Positions 25,626 to 33,791 are shown, counted from the first letter of the stretch. The stretch: DNA of 61,920 nucleotides from an uncultured Prevotellaceae bacterium (GCA_946617675.1 CAMOKH010000103.1:1-61920); one strand, 5' to 3'. The notes: a model not told the origin generated them from the letters alone. A program made the numbers and translations.

Positions 25626-26735
25626 ATGAAACAAAGAATACTTTTGATGGCTGTCGCCCTGACGGTCGTCAGCCAGATAGCAGCGCAACAGCTGCCCACC
25701 GACGCACCGCTGACGCTGCGCCCCCTGCTGCAGAAGCTGGGCGAGCGGCTGTTGAAGGGCAAGACGGGCAGCATCGTCGCCATCAATCCCGCCAACGGCG
25801 AAATACTCTGCCTGGCGACGAACACACCGCAGGGCCCCGACGTGCGCCAGGCCATAGCACGGCCGCAGGCCCCCGGCTCGACGTTCAAGACCGCCCAGGC
25901 GCTGACGCTGCTCTCCGAGGGCATCATCAATACCGAGACGGCCGTGGAGTGCCACGAGGGCATTACCGACGGCAACATCCGCGTGGGCTGCCATAAGCAC
26001 CGCTCGCCGCTGACGCTGGTCGACGCCCTGGCACAGTCGTGCAACACGTGGTTCTTGATGACCTTCGCCTCGATGATCAACGATGACTTCATGTACGAGA
26101 CGCGTGATGAGGCCATCAACACCTGGCGCTCCTACATGCAGTCGATGGGACTGGGAGGTCCCATGCATATCGACATCGAGGGCGAGCAGGGTGGACTGCT
26201 GGCCGGTGCCGACTACCTGAACCGCCGCTACCGTGAAGGCTGGGACGGCAAGACCATCTGGTGGGCCGGCATGGGGCAGGGCGACGTTACCTGCACGCCG
26301 CTGCAGCTTTGCAACCTCGCCGTCACCATCGCCAACCGCGGCTGGTGGTACGTGCCACACATCCATAAGGACACGAAGAACCAGCGCTACCTGACGCGCC
26401 GCCAGACCAAGGTGGCCCCCGAGGCCTACGGTCCCGTGATAGAGGGCATGCGCAAGGCCGTAGAGCACGGCACGGCCTACGCCATCAAGACCACTTACCC
26501 CATCTGTGGCAAGACGGGCACCGTCGAGAATCCCGGTCGCGACCACTCTGCCTTTATCGGCTTTGCCCCGATGGCCGAGCCCAAGATTGCCGTCTCGGTC
26601 TACGTCGAGCACGGCGGCTTCGGTGCCGACCTCGCCGCCCCGATGGCCGCCCTCATCATAGAGCAATACCTCAAAGGCGAGCTCAGCAAGAAGTCTGAAG
26701 CCGAGGCCATCCGTCTGAGTAGTCTGAAGTTATAA
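25626..26735 (+). CDS. Penicillin-binding transpeptidase domain protein (short form)
   Basis: 369 residues. Signal peptide at about 1-21, then only a transpeptidase domain. Active-site motifs are complete: S85-T-F-K88 (APGSTFK), S138-C-N140 and K296-T-G298 (CGKTGTV). The N-terminal dimerisation domain of class B penicillin-binding proteins is missing, so this is a trimmed relative of PBP2/FtsI-type enzymes that cross-link peptidoglycan. The soluble secreted form is notable: with a cleavable signal it would be free in the periplasm. It follows the Lrp-family gene directly. Confidence 0.9.
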   Translation: MKQRILLMAVALTVVSQIAAQQLPTDAPLTLRPLLQKLGERLLKGKTGSIVAINPANGEILCLATNTPQGPDVRQAIARPQAPGSTFKTAQALTLLSEGIINTETAVECHEGITDGNIRVGCHKHRSPLTLVDALAQSCNTWFLMTFASMINDDFMYETRDEAINTWRSYMQSMGLGGPMHIDIEGEQGGLLAGADYLNRRYREGWDGKTIWWAGMGQGDVTCTPLQLCNLAVTIANRGWWYVPHIHKDTKNQRYLTRRQTKVAPEAYGPVIEGMRKAVEHGTAYAIKTTYPICGKTGTVENPGRDHSAFIGFAPMAEPKIAVSVYVEHGGFGADLAAPMAALIIEQYLKGELSKKSEAEAIRLSSLKL

Positions 26736-26826
26736 ACTAGCAGTTACACCTTTGGCAATCTTGCGGAACAGTCTCCCCTCAAGGAAAAAAAACGCCATTA
26801 TTCTTGCAGAGTATCAAGATATTTTG

Positions 26827-26834
26827 TATCTTTG
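26827..26834 (+). promoter_or_regulatory. -7 box for the MNT nucleotidyltransferase
   Basis: TATCTTTG then CCGAC, 24 bases before the ATG at 26859. Confidence 0.65.
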
Positions 26835-26858
26835 CCGACGCAAACAAGGTTTTACCGT

Positions 26859-27158
26859 ATGAGTACACAGAAGATGACACAACTGATAGCTGACTACTTT
26901 AAGACGCAGCCCGTCATGAAGGCTTGGCTTTTCGGCTCCTTTGCTCGCGGCGAGGAAACTCCTGATAGCGATATCGACATATTGGTAGAGTACGATGAGA
27001 ACGCACGTATTTCGCTGCTTACGATATCGCACATGATGGGTGAATTGGAACGGAGCACAGGACGACGCGTGGATTTAATTGAGGAAGGGTGCCTTCTGCC
27101 TTTTGCTCAAGAGAGTGCAAACCGAGACAAGCGATTGATATATGAGAGAAGAGGTTAG
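26859..27158 (+). CDS. mntA: Minimal nucleotidyltransferase (MNT antitoxin family)
   Basis: 99 residues. The nucleotidyltransferase signature GSFARGEETPDSDIDILV (GS...DxD) is intact, and VDLIEEG supplies the third acidic residue. In MNT/HEPT toxin-antitoxin pairs the MNT protein adds AMP groups to the HEPT toxin and so silences it. The ATG at 26859 is chosen over an ATG at 26832, which overlaps the -7 box. A damaged HEPT gene overlaps the end by 17 bases. Base composition is more AT-rich than the neighbours, consistent with acquired DNA. Confidence 0.88.
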   Translation: MSTQKMTQLIADYFKTQPVMKAWLFGSFARGEETPDSDIDILVEYDENARISLLTISHMMGELERSTGRRVDLIEEGCLLPFAQESANRDKRLIYERRG

Positions 27159-27286
27159 AGATATAGAAAAGCTATTACAAGATTCGCCCCAAACAGCTTT
27201 GGGAAACCATAGTTGTTGACATACCAGCCTTGAAACCTGTTATCGAACAACTGATAGAAGAACAATATAATAATGTTGAACCCTAA
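27142..27286 (+). pseudogene. Internally deleted HEPT toxin gene
   Basis: Starts MREEVRDIEKLLQ like HEPT (DUF86) proteins, then jumps after about 18 codons. In another frame from 27197 it reads LWETIVVDIPALKPVIEQLI and stops at 27286, which is the normal C-terminal helix of the family. About 70 residues in the middle, including the RX4-6HXY active site, are gone, so no toxin can be made. Confidence 0.8.
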
Positions 27287-27391
27287 AAACAGAATGCCTA
27301 TGGGCTGAGAATGATATTAAAGGACATATAGGAACTGAAGCGTCCGCTTGAATCTTGTTCTATCGAAATCGCCAAATTTCAAAGAGCAGCA

Positions 27392-27512
27392 AGAGTAAAG
27401 GTAAGGATGCTCACGCTGATAGCGTGGGCTTTTACTCGTTTAGGCTGCAATGGTGTTTGGCGATACCAGATAGAACGTAGACGAAGTAAGAAGTCCACGT
27501 TTTCTTTTTGTA
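27392..27512 (+). ncRNA. Candidate structured leader RNA or terminator pair before the dockerin-like gene
   Basis: Two clear hairpins. The first has outer helix GAGTAAAG/CTTTTACTC and inner helix GCTCACGCT-GAT-AGCGTGGGC (27393-27437). The second is ACGTAGAC/GTCCACGT (27475-27500) followed by TTTTCTTTTTG. Between them is GGCTGCAATGGTGTTTGGCG. The second could be an intrinsic terminator. Whether the whole is a leader RNA, a terminator of the toxin module, or a recombination site cannot be decided here. Apart from this structure I see no gene in 27287-27549. Confidence 0.45.
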
Positions 27513-27549
27513 TCAATTAAAATGATGTTTTATATAAAACCCAACAACA

Positions 27550-28380
27550 ATGAAAAAGAGATTATTAGTGATAATGGCAGCTATGCTGCTAAGTATTTGT
27601 GCTTTTGCACAGAATGGTGAAACGCTGAAAGGCGATGTCAACGGTGACGGCAAAGTAGATGTTGAGGACGTAACATCCGTCGTCAATATCATTCTGAGTG
27701 GAAAAACCTACGGTTATTTCTATTTCGGTACGACTGGGCCTACTGCGGAAAACTTCACATCGCTGCCTGGAGCGGTGGCCTCCTACACCTCTATTGGCGA
27801 AGCTGTTGGTGCGACGGTTTCTGTTGACAATGGTGAAACTCTCTATATGTTGTGTCCAGCCGCTTGGATGAAAAGGAAACACGTGGAGGTTGAAGACGGA
27901 GAAGGGAACTCATACGATTTCATAGAGGACACCGATGCAGGGGCCATCTCTGGCTACGTGATTTACAAAACGCAGGCTTTCAACGAAGCGACCGACGCTA
28001 TATTGAAATTCAATAATAGTTCTGCAGAAACTTATTATTGGTATGTCGGACAGACGGATCCTTCATCGATGAATTCAATAGATCCTATTGTAACTGATAC
28101 ATCTTCGCCTGGTTGGAGGGAAATCGGAAATTCATTGCCAGAATATAGTTCTTCAAATAAATTGTGGAGTGGCGGAAGTGATGATATAAGTATTAATTTA
28201 GGATCATTTAATACACATTATTTAGCATTACCAAGTAATTCTATAAGAGTATATTCTGTTGGAACAGATTTAACAAGTGATTCTTATAATCCATCAGGTA
28301 ATGTTACAATTAATGGTATAACCTATTATATTTATACATCAAAATTGAAACCGAAATATTTTGCATATGACTTATATTAA
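27550..28380 (+). CDS. Secreted protein with N-terminal dockerin-like repeat and an AT-rich, phage-like C-terminal part
   Basis: 276 residues. Signal peptide at about 1-20 (ICAFAQ), then one dockerin type I-like calcium repeat (GDVNGDGKVDVEDVTSVVNI, about 28-48), then GYFYFGTTGPTAENFTSLPG and a related YYWYVGQTDPSSMNSIDPIV module. Up to about 27990 the base composition resembles the region. Beyond it the DNA becomes very AT-rich with codons unlike the neighbours. The YxxxGxTxP modules recall, from memory and with low certainty, virion or tail proteins of gut phages. The gene looks like a fusion of a standard Bacteroidales export header to foreign coding DNA. Function unknown. Confidence 0.7.
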   Translation: MKKRLLVIMAAMLLSICAFAQNGETLKGDVNGDGKVDVEDVTSVVNIILSGKTYGYFYFGTTGPTAENFTSLPGAVASYTSIGEAVGATVSVDNGETLYMLCPAAWMKRKHVEVEDGEGNSYDFIEDTDAGAISGYVIYKTQAFNEATDAILKFNNSSAETYYWYVGQTDPSSMNSIDPIVTDTSSPGWREIGNSLPEYSSSNKLWSGGSDDISINLGSFNTHYLALPSNSIRVYSVGTDLTSDSYNPSGNVTINGITYYIYTSKLKPKYFAYDLY

Positions 28381-28401
28381 AAATACATATAATTAAAAAT
28401 T

Positions 28402-28686
28402 ATGGCAGTAAAACATACAATAAATGGAATAGAATTTACAGATATAAAAACATCCTTTAAATCATTTAAACCATTAGTATATGAAACAACCAAAGATAAT
28501 ACAACAGAAGATTTAAATGAACAATATGGTGTTGGTGGAGATTTACCAAAACTAATAAATGCAGTTGAAATTGACTGGAATGGTGCAAAACCGGGAATTG
28601 GTGAAGATGCAACAAATGGTATCACAACAACTGGTGAATTATTATCCAGTATTAAAGGAGTATATTCGCCAATGTTTGCGAATTGA
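28402..28686 (+). CDS. Small AT-rich hypothetical protein
   Basis: 94 residues, 21 bases after the dockerin-like gene and in the same AT-rich block. No signal peptide, membrane helix or recognised domain. Visible features are KHTINGIEFTDIKTSFKSFK, NAVEIDWNGAKPGIGEDATN and GITTTGELLSSIKGVY. The DWNGA and TTGELL elements resemble short segments I associate with phage structural proteins, without proof. Composition marks it as recently acquired. Confidence 0.55.
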   Translation: MAVKHTINGIEFTDIKTSFKSFKPLVYETTKDNTTEDLNEQYGVGGDLPKLINAVEIDWNGAKPGIGEDATNGITTTGELLSSIKGVYSPMFAN

Positions 28687-28785
28687 ACACTGATTCGCAG
28701 AGTTTGGCGAAGTTACTGATTGCCCCTTCAATTCACCACAAACCCTCAGGACATGAGGTCTTGTATATAGGATAAGTCGGAAAGA

Positions 28786-29110
28786 ACCTGCACTTCCTGC
28801 ACTGAGCCTCATTATCAGCTGGTTACGGCTAATTTTCCTGCACCTAACCTGCACCGGAACCTGCACTTGGCGATGACTGGCGCTTCTTGGGCAAAACGCG
28901 GCGGGTTTCAGCCAAAAGGCGGCGGTTTATAATTGTTCCACAGCTTGGAACAAATGTTCCAGGCCGTGGGAACGCTCTTTTGGCGCCGCCAAACGATGGG
29001 GATTGAAGCGCCTAACTATAGTGCAGGTTTAGGTGCAGCTTCCTAGTAGACGGGCGTTCGGCAACCGACTGTTTGCCAGTCAGTTAAGCATCAAGTGCAG
29101 GAAGTGCAGG
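28786..29110. repeat. Composite non-coding element with inverted CCTGCACTTCC ends
   Basis: Left end ACCTGCACTTCCTGCACTGA, right end its inverse (AAGTGCAGGAAGTGCAGG at 29093-29110). Inside are further TTTTCCTGCAC motifs, two 21-base-spaced GCGGCGGGTTT units (about 28897-28930), and two GTTCCA...TGGAAC type palindromes (about 28935-28975). No gene is seen in 28687-29191. The arrangement matches 44106-44509 and, in part, 5362-5507. Confidence 0.75.
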
Positions 29111-29191
29111 ATAATTCTGGCTTTACCATACCACTTCGATGTTGTCCGCGAGGGTGATTTGCATAATGGCGGGGACAGCCGGACAGGCGAA

Positions 29192-29764
29192 TTACTTTCC
29201 GATGAGCTTGAGCATGGCCTTGGCGTCCTCGTCGCCGTCGGCGGCATCCTTGCGGAGGTCGGCCAGCACCTCGTCGCCACCCTTCTCGTTGCGGACGGCG
29301 CGGAGCAGCCACTTCTTGGCCTGAGCCTTGTCGGTGGCCACACCCTTACCCTTGAAGTAGGCCTTGCCCACGGCATATTCGCCGTCGGCATTCTCTTGCT
29401 TGGCGGCCTGCATGAACAGTTCGAAAGCCTTCTTGCGGTCCTTCGTCACGCCCTCGCCGTCCTTATAGCACTGGCCTAACTGGAACTGAGCCTTGGCGTG
29501 GCCCTGGTTGGCGGCCTTCTCGTACCACTGGAAGGCCAGGCGCTCGTTCTCGCCGGTGCCGTGTCCCTTCTCGTAGCAGCGGCCCAGCCGGTACTGTGCC
29601 TTCTTGTGGCCCTTCTCGGCGGCCTGTTTCAACTTGGGGAAGGCTGCCGTGTAGTTCTTGGCGTCGTAGAGCTTCTTACCTTCCTCGTAAAGTTTGTCGG
29701 CACTCTGTGCGGTTACCGACAGGCTGACTACTACGGTCAGCAGCATCATTAAGAGTCGTTTCAT
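29192..29764 (-). CDS. Secreted Sel1-repeat protein
   Basis: 190 residues. Signal peptide at about 1-19 (VVVSLSVTAQ), then four to five Sel1-like repeats of about 36 residues with the usual AAEKGHKKAQYRLGRCYEKG pattern (also AANQGHAKAQFQLGQCYKDG and AVGKAYFKGKGV). Such solenoids bind partner proteins, and specificity cannot be read. Last gene after cytochrome bd and DUF4380, separated from DUF4380 by an 8-bp repeat array. Confidence 0.88.
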   Translation of the reverse strand: MKRLLMMLLTVVVSLSVTAQSADKLYEEGKKLYDAKNYTAAFPKLKQAAEKGHKKAQYRLGRCYEKGHGTGENERLAFQWYEKAANQGHAKAQFQLGQCYKDGEGVTKDRKKAFELFMQAAKQENADGEYAVGKAYFKGKGVATDKAQAKKWLLRAVRNEKGGDEVLADLRKDAADGDEDAKAMLKLIGK

Positions 29765-29767
29765 TTT

Positions 29768-29807
29768 TTAGGAGTTTAGGAGTTTAGGAGTTTGGGAGTT
29801 TAGGCAT
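29768..29807. repeat. Five 8-bp direct repeats (GAGTTTAG)
   Basis: Tandem GAGTTTAG units fill the gap between the Sel1 start codon and the DUF4380 stop codon. They overlap the expected ribosome binding region of the Sel1 gene. Confidence 0.8.
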
Positions 29808-30685
29808 TAGTGCTTGAGCGCTTTCTTGACGGTCTTCAGCAGCTTGGCGTGCTTCGTTCCGGCTTTGACGGGCACGAGCATCCAGCGGACGGTCCACGTG
29901 AGCGACGCACCGGGAGCAAGGGCCGTGTAGGCTCCCTGACTCTCAAGCTCGATGTAGGTCTTGCCGCGGTTGACGTAGACCTGAATCTCGGCCTCGCCGG
30001 GGGCTGGCGACTGGGCGTCGAGGTCGTCGAACTGCTTGATGAGCAGCAGACCTCCCCCCGTAGGGGAGGCTAAGTAGGCGAGCCAGCCGTGGCCGTCGGC
30101 ATTGACCTTGCGGTTCTGGTTGGCCTCGTCGGCGCTGTACCAGACGGCGCCGCCCTCGGCCTTAAAGTCCATCAGTCCGGCGGGTGTGATGGCCTCGACA
30201 GGCGCATCGAAGAAGATAAGACCGTCGTCGTTGGGCACGCGCGTAATCTCCCAGGGAGCTACGCTGCGCGTGGCGTCGCCCTCGTTGGTGATGGTGTAGC
30301 TGACGGCGATGTGGTCGCCCTCGGCGACGAACGTCTTGCCGATGCTGAACTTCAGACGGTCGTTCACCTGACTGCGAATGACGAGCTTCGAGTCGCTGCG
30401 CTCGACGACGCTGTAGGGCCTCTTGTCGTACTCGGGCACGGGCGGCCAGTTCCACTCCTTCTGCGGACTGGTCCAGAAGGTGCTGCCGAACGACTCGGGG
30501 AAGCGCGACTGCGAGATGACCTCGCGGTCCTGATGCTTCAGCGACAGGATCTTGCCGCCCCGGCTGATGTCGATGGTCATGGCGATGTCGCCAGTCTTGA
30601 GTTGGTACTGGTCGTTGTCGTCGGCAGCCGATGCTGTCAGGGCTAAGCCCGCAAGGAGGGCTGCTGTCAATAAAAGATTTTTCAT
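29807..30685 (-). CDS. Secreted DUF4380-like protein
   Basis: 292 residues. Signal peptide at about 1-20 (LALTASAA), then a galactose-mutarotase-like beta-sandwich as in DUF4380: MTIDISRGGKILSLKHQDRE, FGSTFWTSPQKEWNWPPVPE, APWEITRVPNDD. Function unknown; a carbohydrate-related role is an inference from the fold. A C-rich palindrome encodes ASPTGGG before LLLIKQF. It begins 13 bases after cydB and probably belongs to the same transcript. Confidence 0.8.
   Translation of the reverse strand: MKNLLLTAALLAGLALTASAADDNDQYQLKTGDIAMTIDISRGGKILSLKHQDREVISQSRFPESFGSTFWTSPQKEWNWPPVPEYDKRPYSVVERSDSKLVIRSQVNDRLKFSIGKTFVAEGDHIAVSYTITNEGDATRSVAPWEITRVPNDDGLIFFDAPVEAITPAGLMDFKAEGGAVWYSADEANQNRKVNADGHGWLAYLASPTGGGLLLIKQFDDLDAQSPAPGEAEIQVYVNRGKTYIELESQGAYTALAPGASLTWTVRWMLVPVKAGTKHAKLLKTVKKALKH
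30050..30071. repeat. Short C-rich palindrome inside the DUF4380 gene
   Basis: ACCTCCCC, CCGTAG, GGGAGGCT: 22 bases ending in the AGCC terminus (reverse complement) common to the other C-rich elements. Read as ASPTGGG. Confidence 0.6.
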
Positions 30686-30697
30686 GATGGGTTTATG

Positions 30698-31861
30698 TCA
30701 ATAATGTAGTTCTTCTTGATTGGTGAGTTTCTTCTTGTCGATGGCGCGCCAGCAGTAGACGATGTAAGCGAGGACGAAGGGCACGAGCAGCGACACCCAG
30801 AACATGGTGCGCAGGGTGAACTCGCTTGAGCAGGAGTTCTGCAGCGTCAGTGACGACTGCAGGGAGGCCGTCGAGGGGTAGTAGGCGGTGTCGTTCCAGC
30901 CGGCGCAGAGCAGCAGGGCGAGCACGACGAGGACGGTGCCGATGCCGGCAGGCCAGATGGACTTGCTATTGGCTGATTGCTTGTTGACGATTTCGGTGTA
31001 GACGGCCCAGAGCACCAGCACGACGCCCACGAGCAGCAGGATGAGCAGATACCACATCGTGAGGAAGTTGCCGAGGTATTTGTAAGGCTCCATGTAGACG
31101 AGCCCCTCGGCGTTGACGGCGTAGCCGTCCTTGAGCAGCAGGTGGACGAGGTAGGCCACGAAGAGCACGACGAAGGGCACGGCGGCACCGACGAGGCGCA
31201 CCGAGCCGCGCGAGCGGATGTCCTCGTCGTCGATGTTGTTCATGATGTAGAGTATGCCCAGCACGCGGGCCAGGAAGACCACGGCGAAGCCCAGCACGAG
31301 CACCCAGGGGTTGAGCAGGGCGTCGAGGCCGTGGGAGGCGTTGCCCCAGTGGCTGATGACGGGCGTGAGCAATTGCGAATTGTCAACTGCCAATTGTGAA
31401 TTGACCAGGTTGCCCTTCTCGACGATGAAGTTGGAACCCTCGAAGAACGTGGCCACGGCGCCGCCAAGCAGCAGGGGGCCGACGATGCCGTTGAGCGTCA
31501 GGAAGAATTGGAACGTCCGTGGCCCCAACAGGTTTCCTAATTTGTTCTGGAACTCGTAGCTGACGGCCTGGAGCACGAAGGTGAACAGAATGATCATCCA
31601 CAGCCAGTAGGCTCCGCCGAAGCTCGTGCTGTAGAACAGAGGGAACGAGGCGAAGAAGGCTCCGCCGAAGGTGACCAGCGTGGTAAAGGTGAACTCCCAC
31701 TTCCGGCCCGTGGAGTTATATATCAGCCGCTGCCCCTCGTCGGTATAGCCGAGCGAGCGGGCTACGGAGTTGGCGCCCTGTACGAAGAGCAGAAACACTA
31801 ATAATGCACCCAGGAGTGATACAACGAACCACCAGTAGTGCTGCAGGAAACTGTATGTCAT
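30698..31861 (-). CDS. cydB: Cytochrome bd ubiquinol oxidase subunit II
   Basis: 387 residues with about eight to nine membrane helices. Partner of CydA in the quinol oxidase that reduces oxygen at very low levels and protects anaerobes. The start (FLQHYWWFVVSLLGALLVFL, FVQGANS) is typical of Bacteroidetes CydB. An extra hydrophilic loop (NLVNSQLAVDNSQLLTPVIS) is encoded by CAATTG-type direct repeats and looks inserted. It follows cydA by 30 bases. Confidence 0.95.
   Translation of the reverse strand: MTYSFLQHYWWFVVSLLGALLVFLLFVQGANSVARSLGYTDEGQRLIYNSTGRKWEFTFTTLVTFGGAFFASFPLFYSTSFGGAYWLWMIILFTFVLQAVSYEFQNKLGNLLGPRTFQFFLTLNGIVGPLLLGGAVATFFEGSNFIVEKGNLVNSQLAVDNSQLLTPVISHWGNASHGLDALLNPWVLVLGFAVVFLARVLGILYIMNNIDDEDIRSRGSVRLVGAAVPFVVLFVAYLVHLLLKDGYAVNAEGLVYMEPYKYLGNFLTMWYLLILLLVGVVLVLWAVYTEIVNKQSANSKSIWPAGIGTVLVVLALLLCAGWNDTAYYPSTASLQSSLTLQNSCSSEFTLRTMFWVSLLVPFVLAYIVYCWRAIDKKKLTNQEELHY
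31370..31403. repeat. CAATTGNGAATTG-type repeats inside cydB
   Basis: CAATTGCGAATTGTCAACTG followed by CCAATTGTGAATTG. Read in frame as VNSQLAVDNSQLL. Related to the insert at 10548 in the macroglobulin gene. Confidence 0.75.
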
Positions 31862-31891
31862 GAGATTTTAGATTTACTGATTGTCAATTTA

Positions 31892-33574
31892 CTATTTGGA
31901 AGCGTCTGGACCTTTTGCAATCTGCTTGAACATGATGTTGATCTCGACGGCAAGCATCGTGGTGAAGAGGATCAGGAAGAGGAAGAACGTCAGCATGACC
32001 GACGACGACTGCAGGTCGCTGACGGCCACCCACGTGGGCAGCATGTCCTGGATGGTCCACGGCTGGCGCCCGAACTCAGCCACGAGCCAGCCGCTCTCGG
32101 AGGCCACGTAGGCCAGCGGTACGAGGGCAATGGCGAGCCAGTAGTGCCAGGCGGGCAGACGGGTGATGTCGTAGCCGTCAGCCTCGGTCTCGGGGAGCAG
32201 TCCGACGGAAGCCAGCAGTCGTCTGGTGATGACCGAGAGATAGGGAATCTTGTAGGCCAGGATAATCATCAGGGCGAAGAAGACGATGAAGACCACCCCC
32301 ATGCCGACCATGATGCGGAAGGCCCAGAAGTTGACGGGCACGTAGGGCACCACCTCAGCCTTGTCGCGTATGTAGCCATAGCCGAAGTAGGGCATGTTTT
32401 CTTTGAGTGTGGCCAGGTGGGTATCGAGCTGCGCCTCCATGGCGGCCTTTTGCTCAGCGGAAGCCAATTTTTCACTCTTCACTATTACCTTTTCCTTCAA
32501 CTCGCGGTAGGCGGCCAGGGCGGCGATGGCCTTGCGTCCCCGCTCTATCTTCTCGTCGACAGAGGGCTCACGGTGGCCGTCGGGCATGGTGTAGCCGTTC
32601 AGCAGGTCGTTGATGCCGGGCACGTAGCCGTGGGGGTCGTCGGTGGCCATGACCGACAGGGCGTAAGGCAGGTCGAGCTTTAGCGGGGCCGACTCCTCGT
32701 TAGCGTAGTCAGGCTGGCGGAAGGGGTTCACCCAGGCTACGGCGGTCAGCCCCTGGTCGGTGCCGCCGTTGTAGAGTGCCTCCATGGCGGCCAGCTTCAT
32801 GGGCTGCGACTTGGCCACGTCCTGGCCCGACTTGTGGCCCGTGGCAGCCGCTAAGACCGAGGCTACCAGTCCGACGACGGCGCCTATCTTCAGACTCTCA
32901 ACGGCCATCTTCGTCTCGCGGCGCTTGAGCAGGTACCAGCTGCAGACGCCCACGCAGAAGACGGCGCCGATGATCCAGGCCGAGGTGACGGTGTGGCAGA
33001 ACTTAGAGACGGCGAAGGGCGAGAGGGCCACCTCCCAGAACGACACCATCTCGTGGCGCATTGTGCCAGGGTTGAACTCGCAGCCCACGGGGCACTGCAT
33101 CCAGGCGTTGGCCACCAGTATCCACCATGCCGAGATGGTGGCGCCGAGGCCGGTGAGCCACGTCGAGGCGAGGTGGAAGCCCCGCGACACCTTGTTCCAG
33201 CCGAAGTACATCACGGCTACGAAGGTCGACTCCATGAAGAAGGCCACGATGCCCTCGATGGCTAACGGAGCACCGAATATGTCGCCCACGAACCACGAGT
33301 AGTTCGACCAGTTGGTGCCGAACTCAAACTCGAGGATGATGCCCGTGGCCACACCCATGGCGAAGTTGATGCCGAAAAGGCGCTGCCAGAACTTGGCCGT
33401 GTCGCGCCAGAAGGGCTTACCCGTGCGGTAGTAACAGGTCTCAATGATGCCCATGATGACGGCCAGGCCGAGCGTCAGGGGCACGAAGAGCCAGTGGTAG
33501 ATTGCCGTCAGCGCAAACTGCGCTCTCGACCAGTCGATGGTCCCGGCGTCGATGTTTAGCAATAGGTTTGTCAT
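31892..33574 (-). CDS. cydA: Cytochrome bd ubiquinol oxidase subunit I
   Basis: 560 residues. Carries the three hemes: the heme ligand His is in ALTAIYHWLFVPLTLGLAVI, another in FCHTVTSAWIIGA, and the GRQPWTI signature is near the C-terminus. The Q-loop region is long (about 240-420), as is usual in Bacteroidetes. It lies 4 bases after the DUF4492 gene in a DUF4492-cydA-cydB operon known in this phylum. Confidence 0.96.
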   Translation of the reverse strand: MTNLLLNIDAGTIDWSRAQFALTAIYHWLFVPLTLGLAVIMGIIETCYYRTGKPFWRDTAKFWQRLFGINFAMGVATGIILEFEFGTNWSNYSWFVGDIFGAPLAIEGIVAFFMESTFVAVMYFGWNKVSRGFHLASTWLTGLGATISAWWILVANAWMQCPVGCEFNPGTMRHEMVSFWEVALSPFAVSKFCHTVTSAWIIGAVFCVGVCSWYLLKRRETKMAVESLKIGAVVGLVASVLAAATGHKSGQDVAKSQPMKLAAMEALYNGGTDQGLTAVAWVNPFRQPDYANEESAPLKLDLPYALSVMATDDPHGYVPGINDLLNGYTMPDGHREPSVDEKIERGRKAIAALAAYRELKEKVIVKSEKLASAEQKAAMEAQLDTHLATLKENMPYFGYGYIRDKAEVVPYVPVNFWAFRIMVGMGVVFIVFFALMIILAYKIPYLSVITRRLLASVGLLPETEADGYDITRLPAWHYWLAIALVPLAYVASESGWLVAEFGRQPWTIQDMLPTWVAVSDLQSSSVMLTFFLFLILFTTMLAVEINIMFKQIAKGPDASK

Positions 33575-33578
33575 AATG

Positions 33579-33791
33579 TTATTGGTTTAGGATTTTAGTC
33601 GCCACATAGCCAGCCTCATCGCCCCCTGCGTGCTCCTTGAGGAAGTCGGGGAAGAAGAATACTTTGAGGATGGCGAACATGATAAACAGCTTAATAATGA
33701 TGATGGCCCACAGCGTGCGGCCCAGTCGCATGTTACGGAATCCGTCGTAGTAGAGGTCGAATGCTCGGTATAGAAACCCTTGTTTGTTCAT
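33579..33791 (-). CDS. DUF4492 protein of the cytochrome bd operon
   Basis: 70 residues with a basic N-terminus (MNKQGFLYRAFDLYYDGFRN, MRLGRTLW) and one membrane helix (AIIIIKLFIMFAILKVFFFP). DUF4492 genes stand directly before cydA in Bacteroidetes and may encode a small extra subunit like CydX (inference). Start ATG at 33791, as an upstream reading to 33815 overlaps the -7 box. A second box-like TACTTTTG ends only 3 bases before the ATG. Confidence 0.88.
   Translation of the reverse strand: MNKQGFLYRAFDLYYDGFRNMRLGRTLWAIIIIKLFIMFAILKVFFFPDFLKEHAGGDEAGYVATKILNQ

Noticed and set aside
27550..28380. Cellulosome component, because of the dockerin-like repeat
   Set aside because: Only one calcium repeat is present, next to the signal peptide, and Bacteroidales use such repeats in many secreted proteins without scaffoldins; no cohesin is seen.
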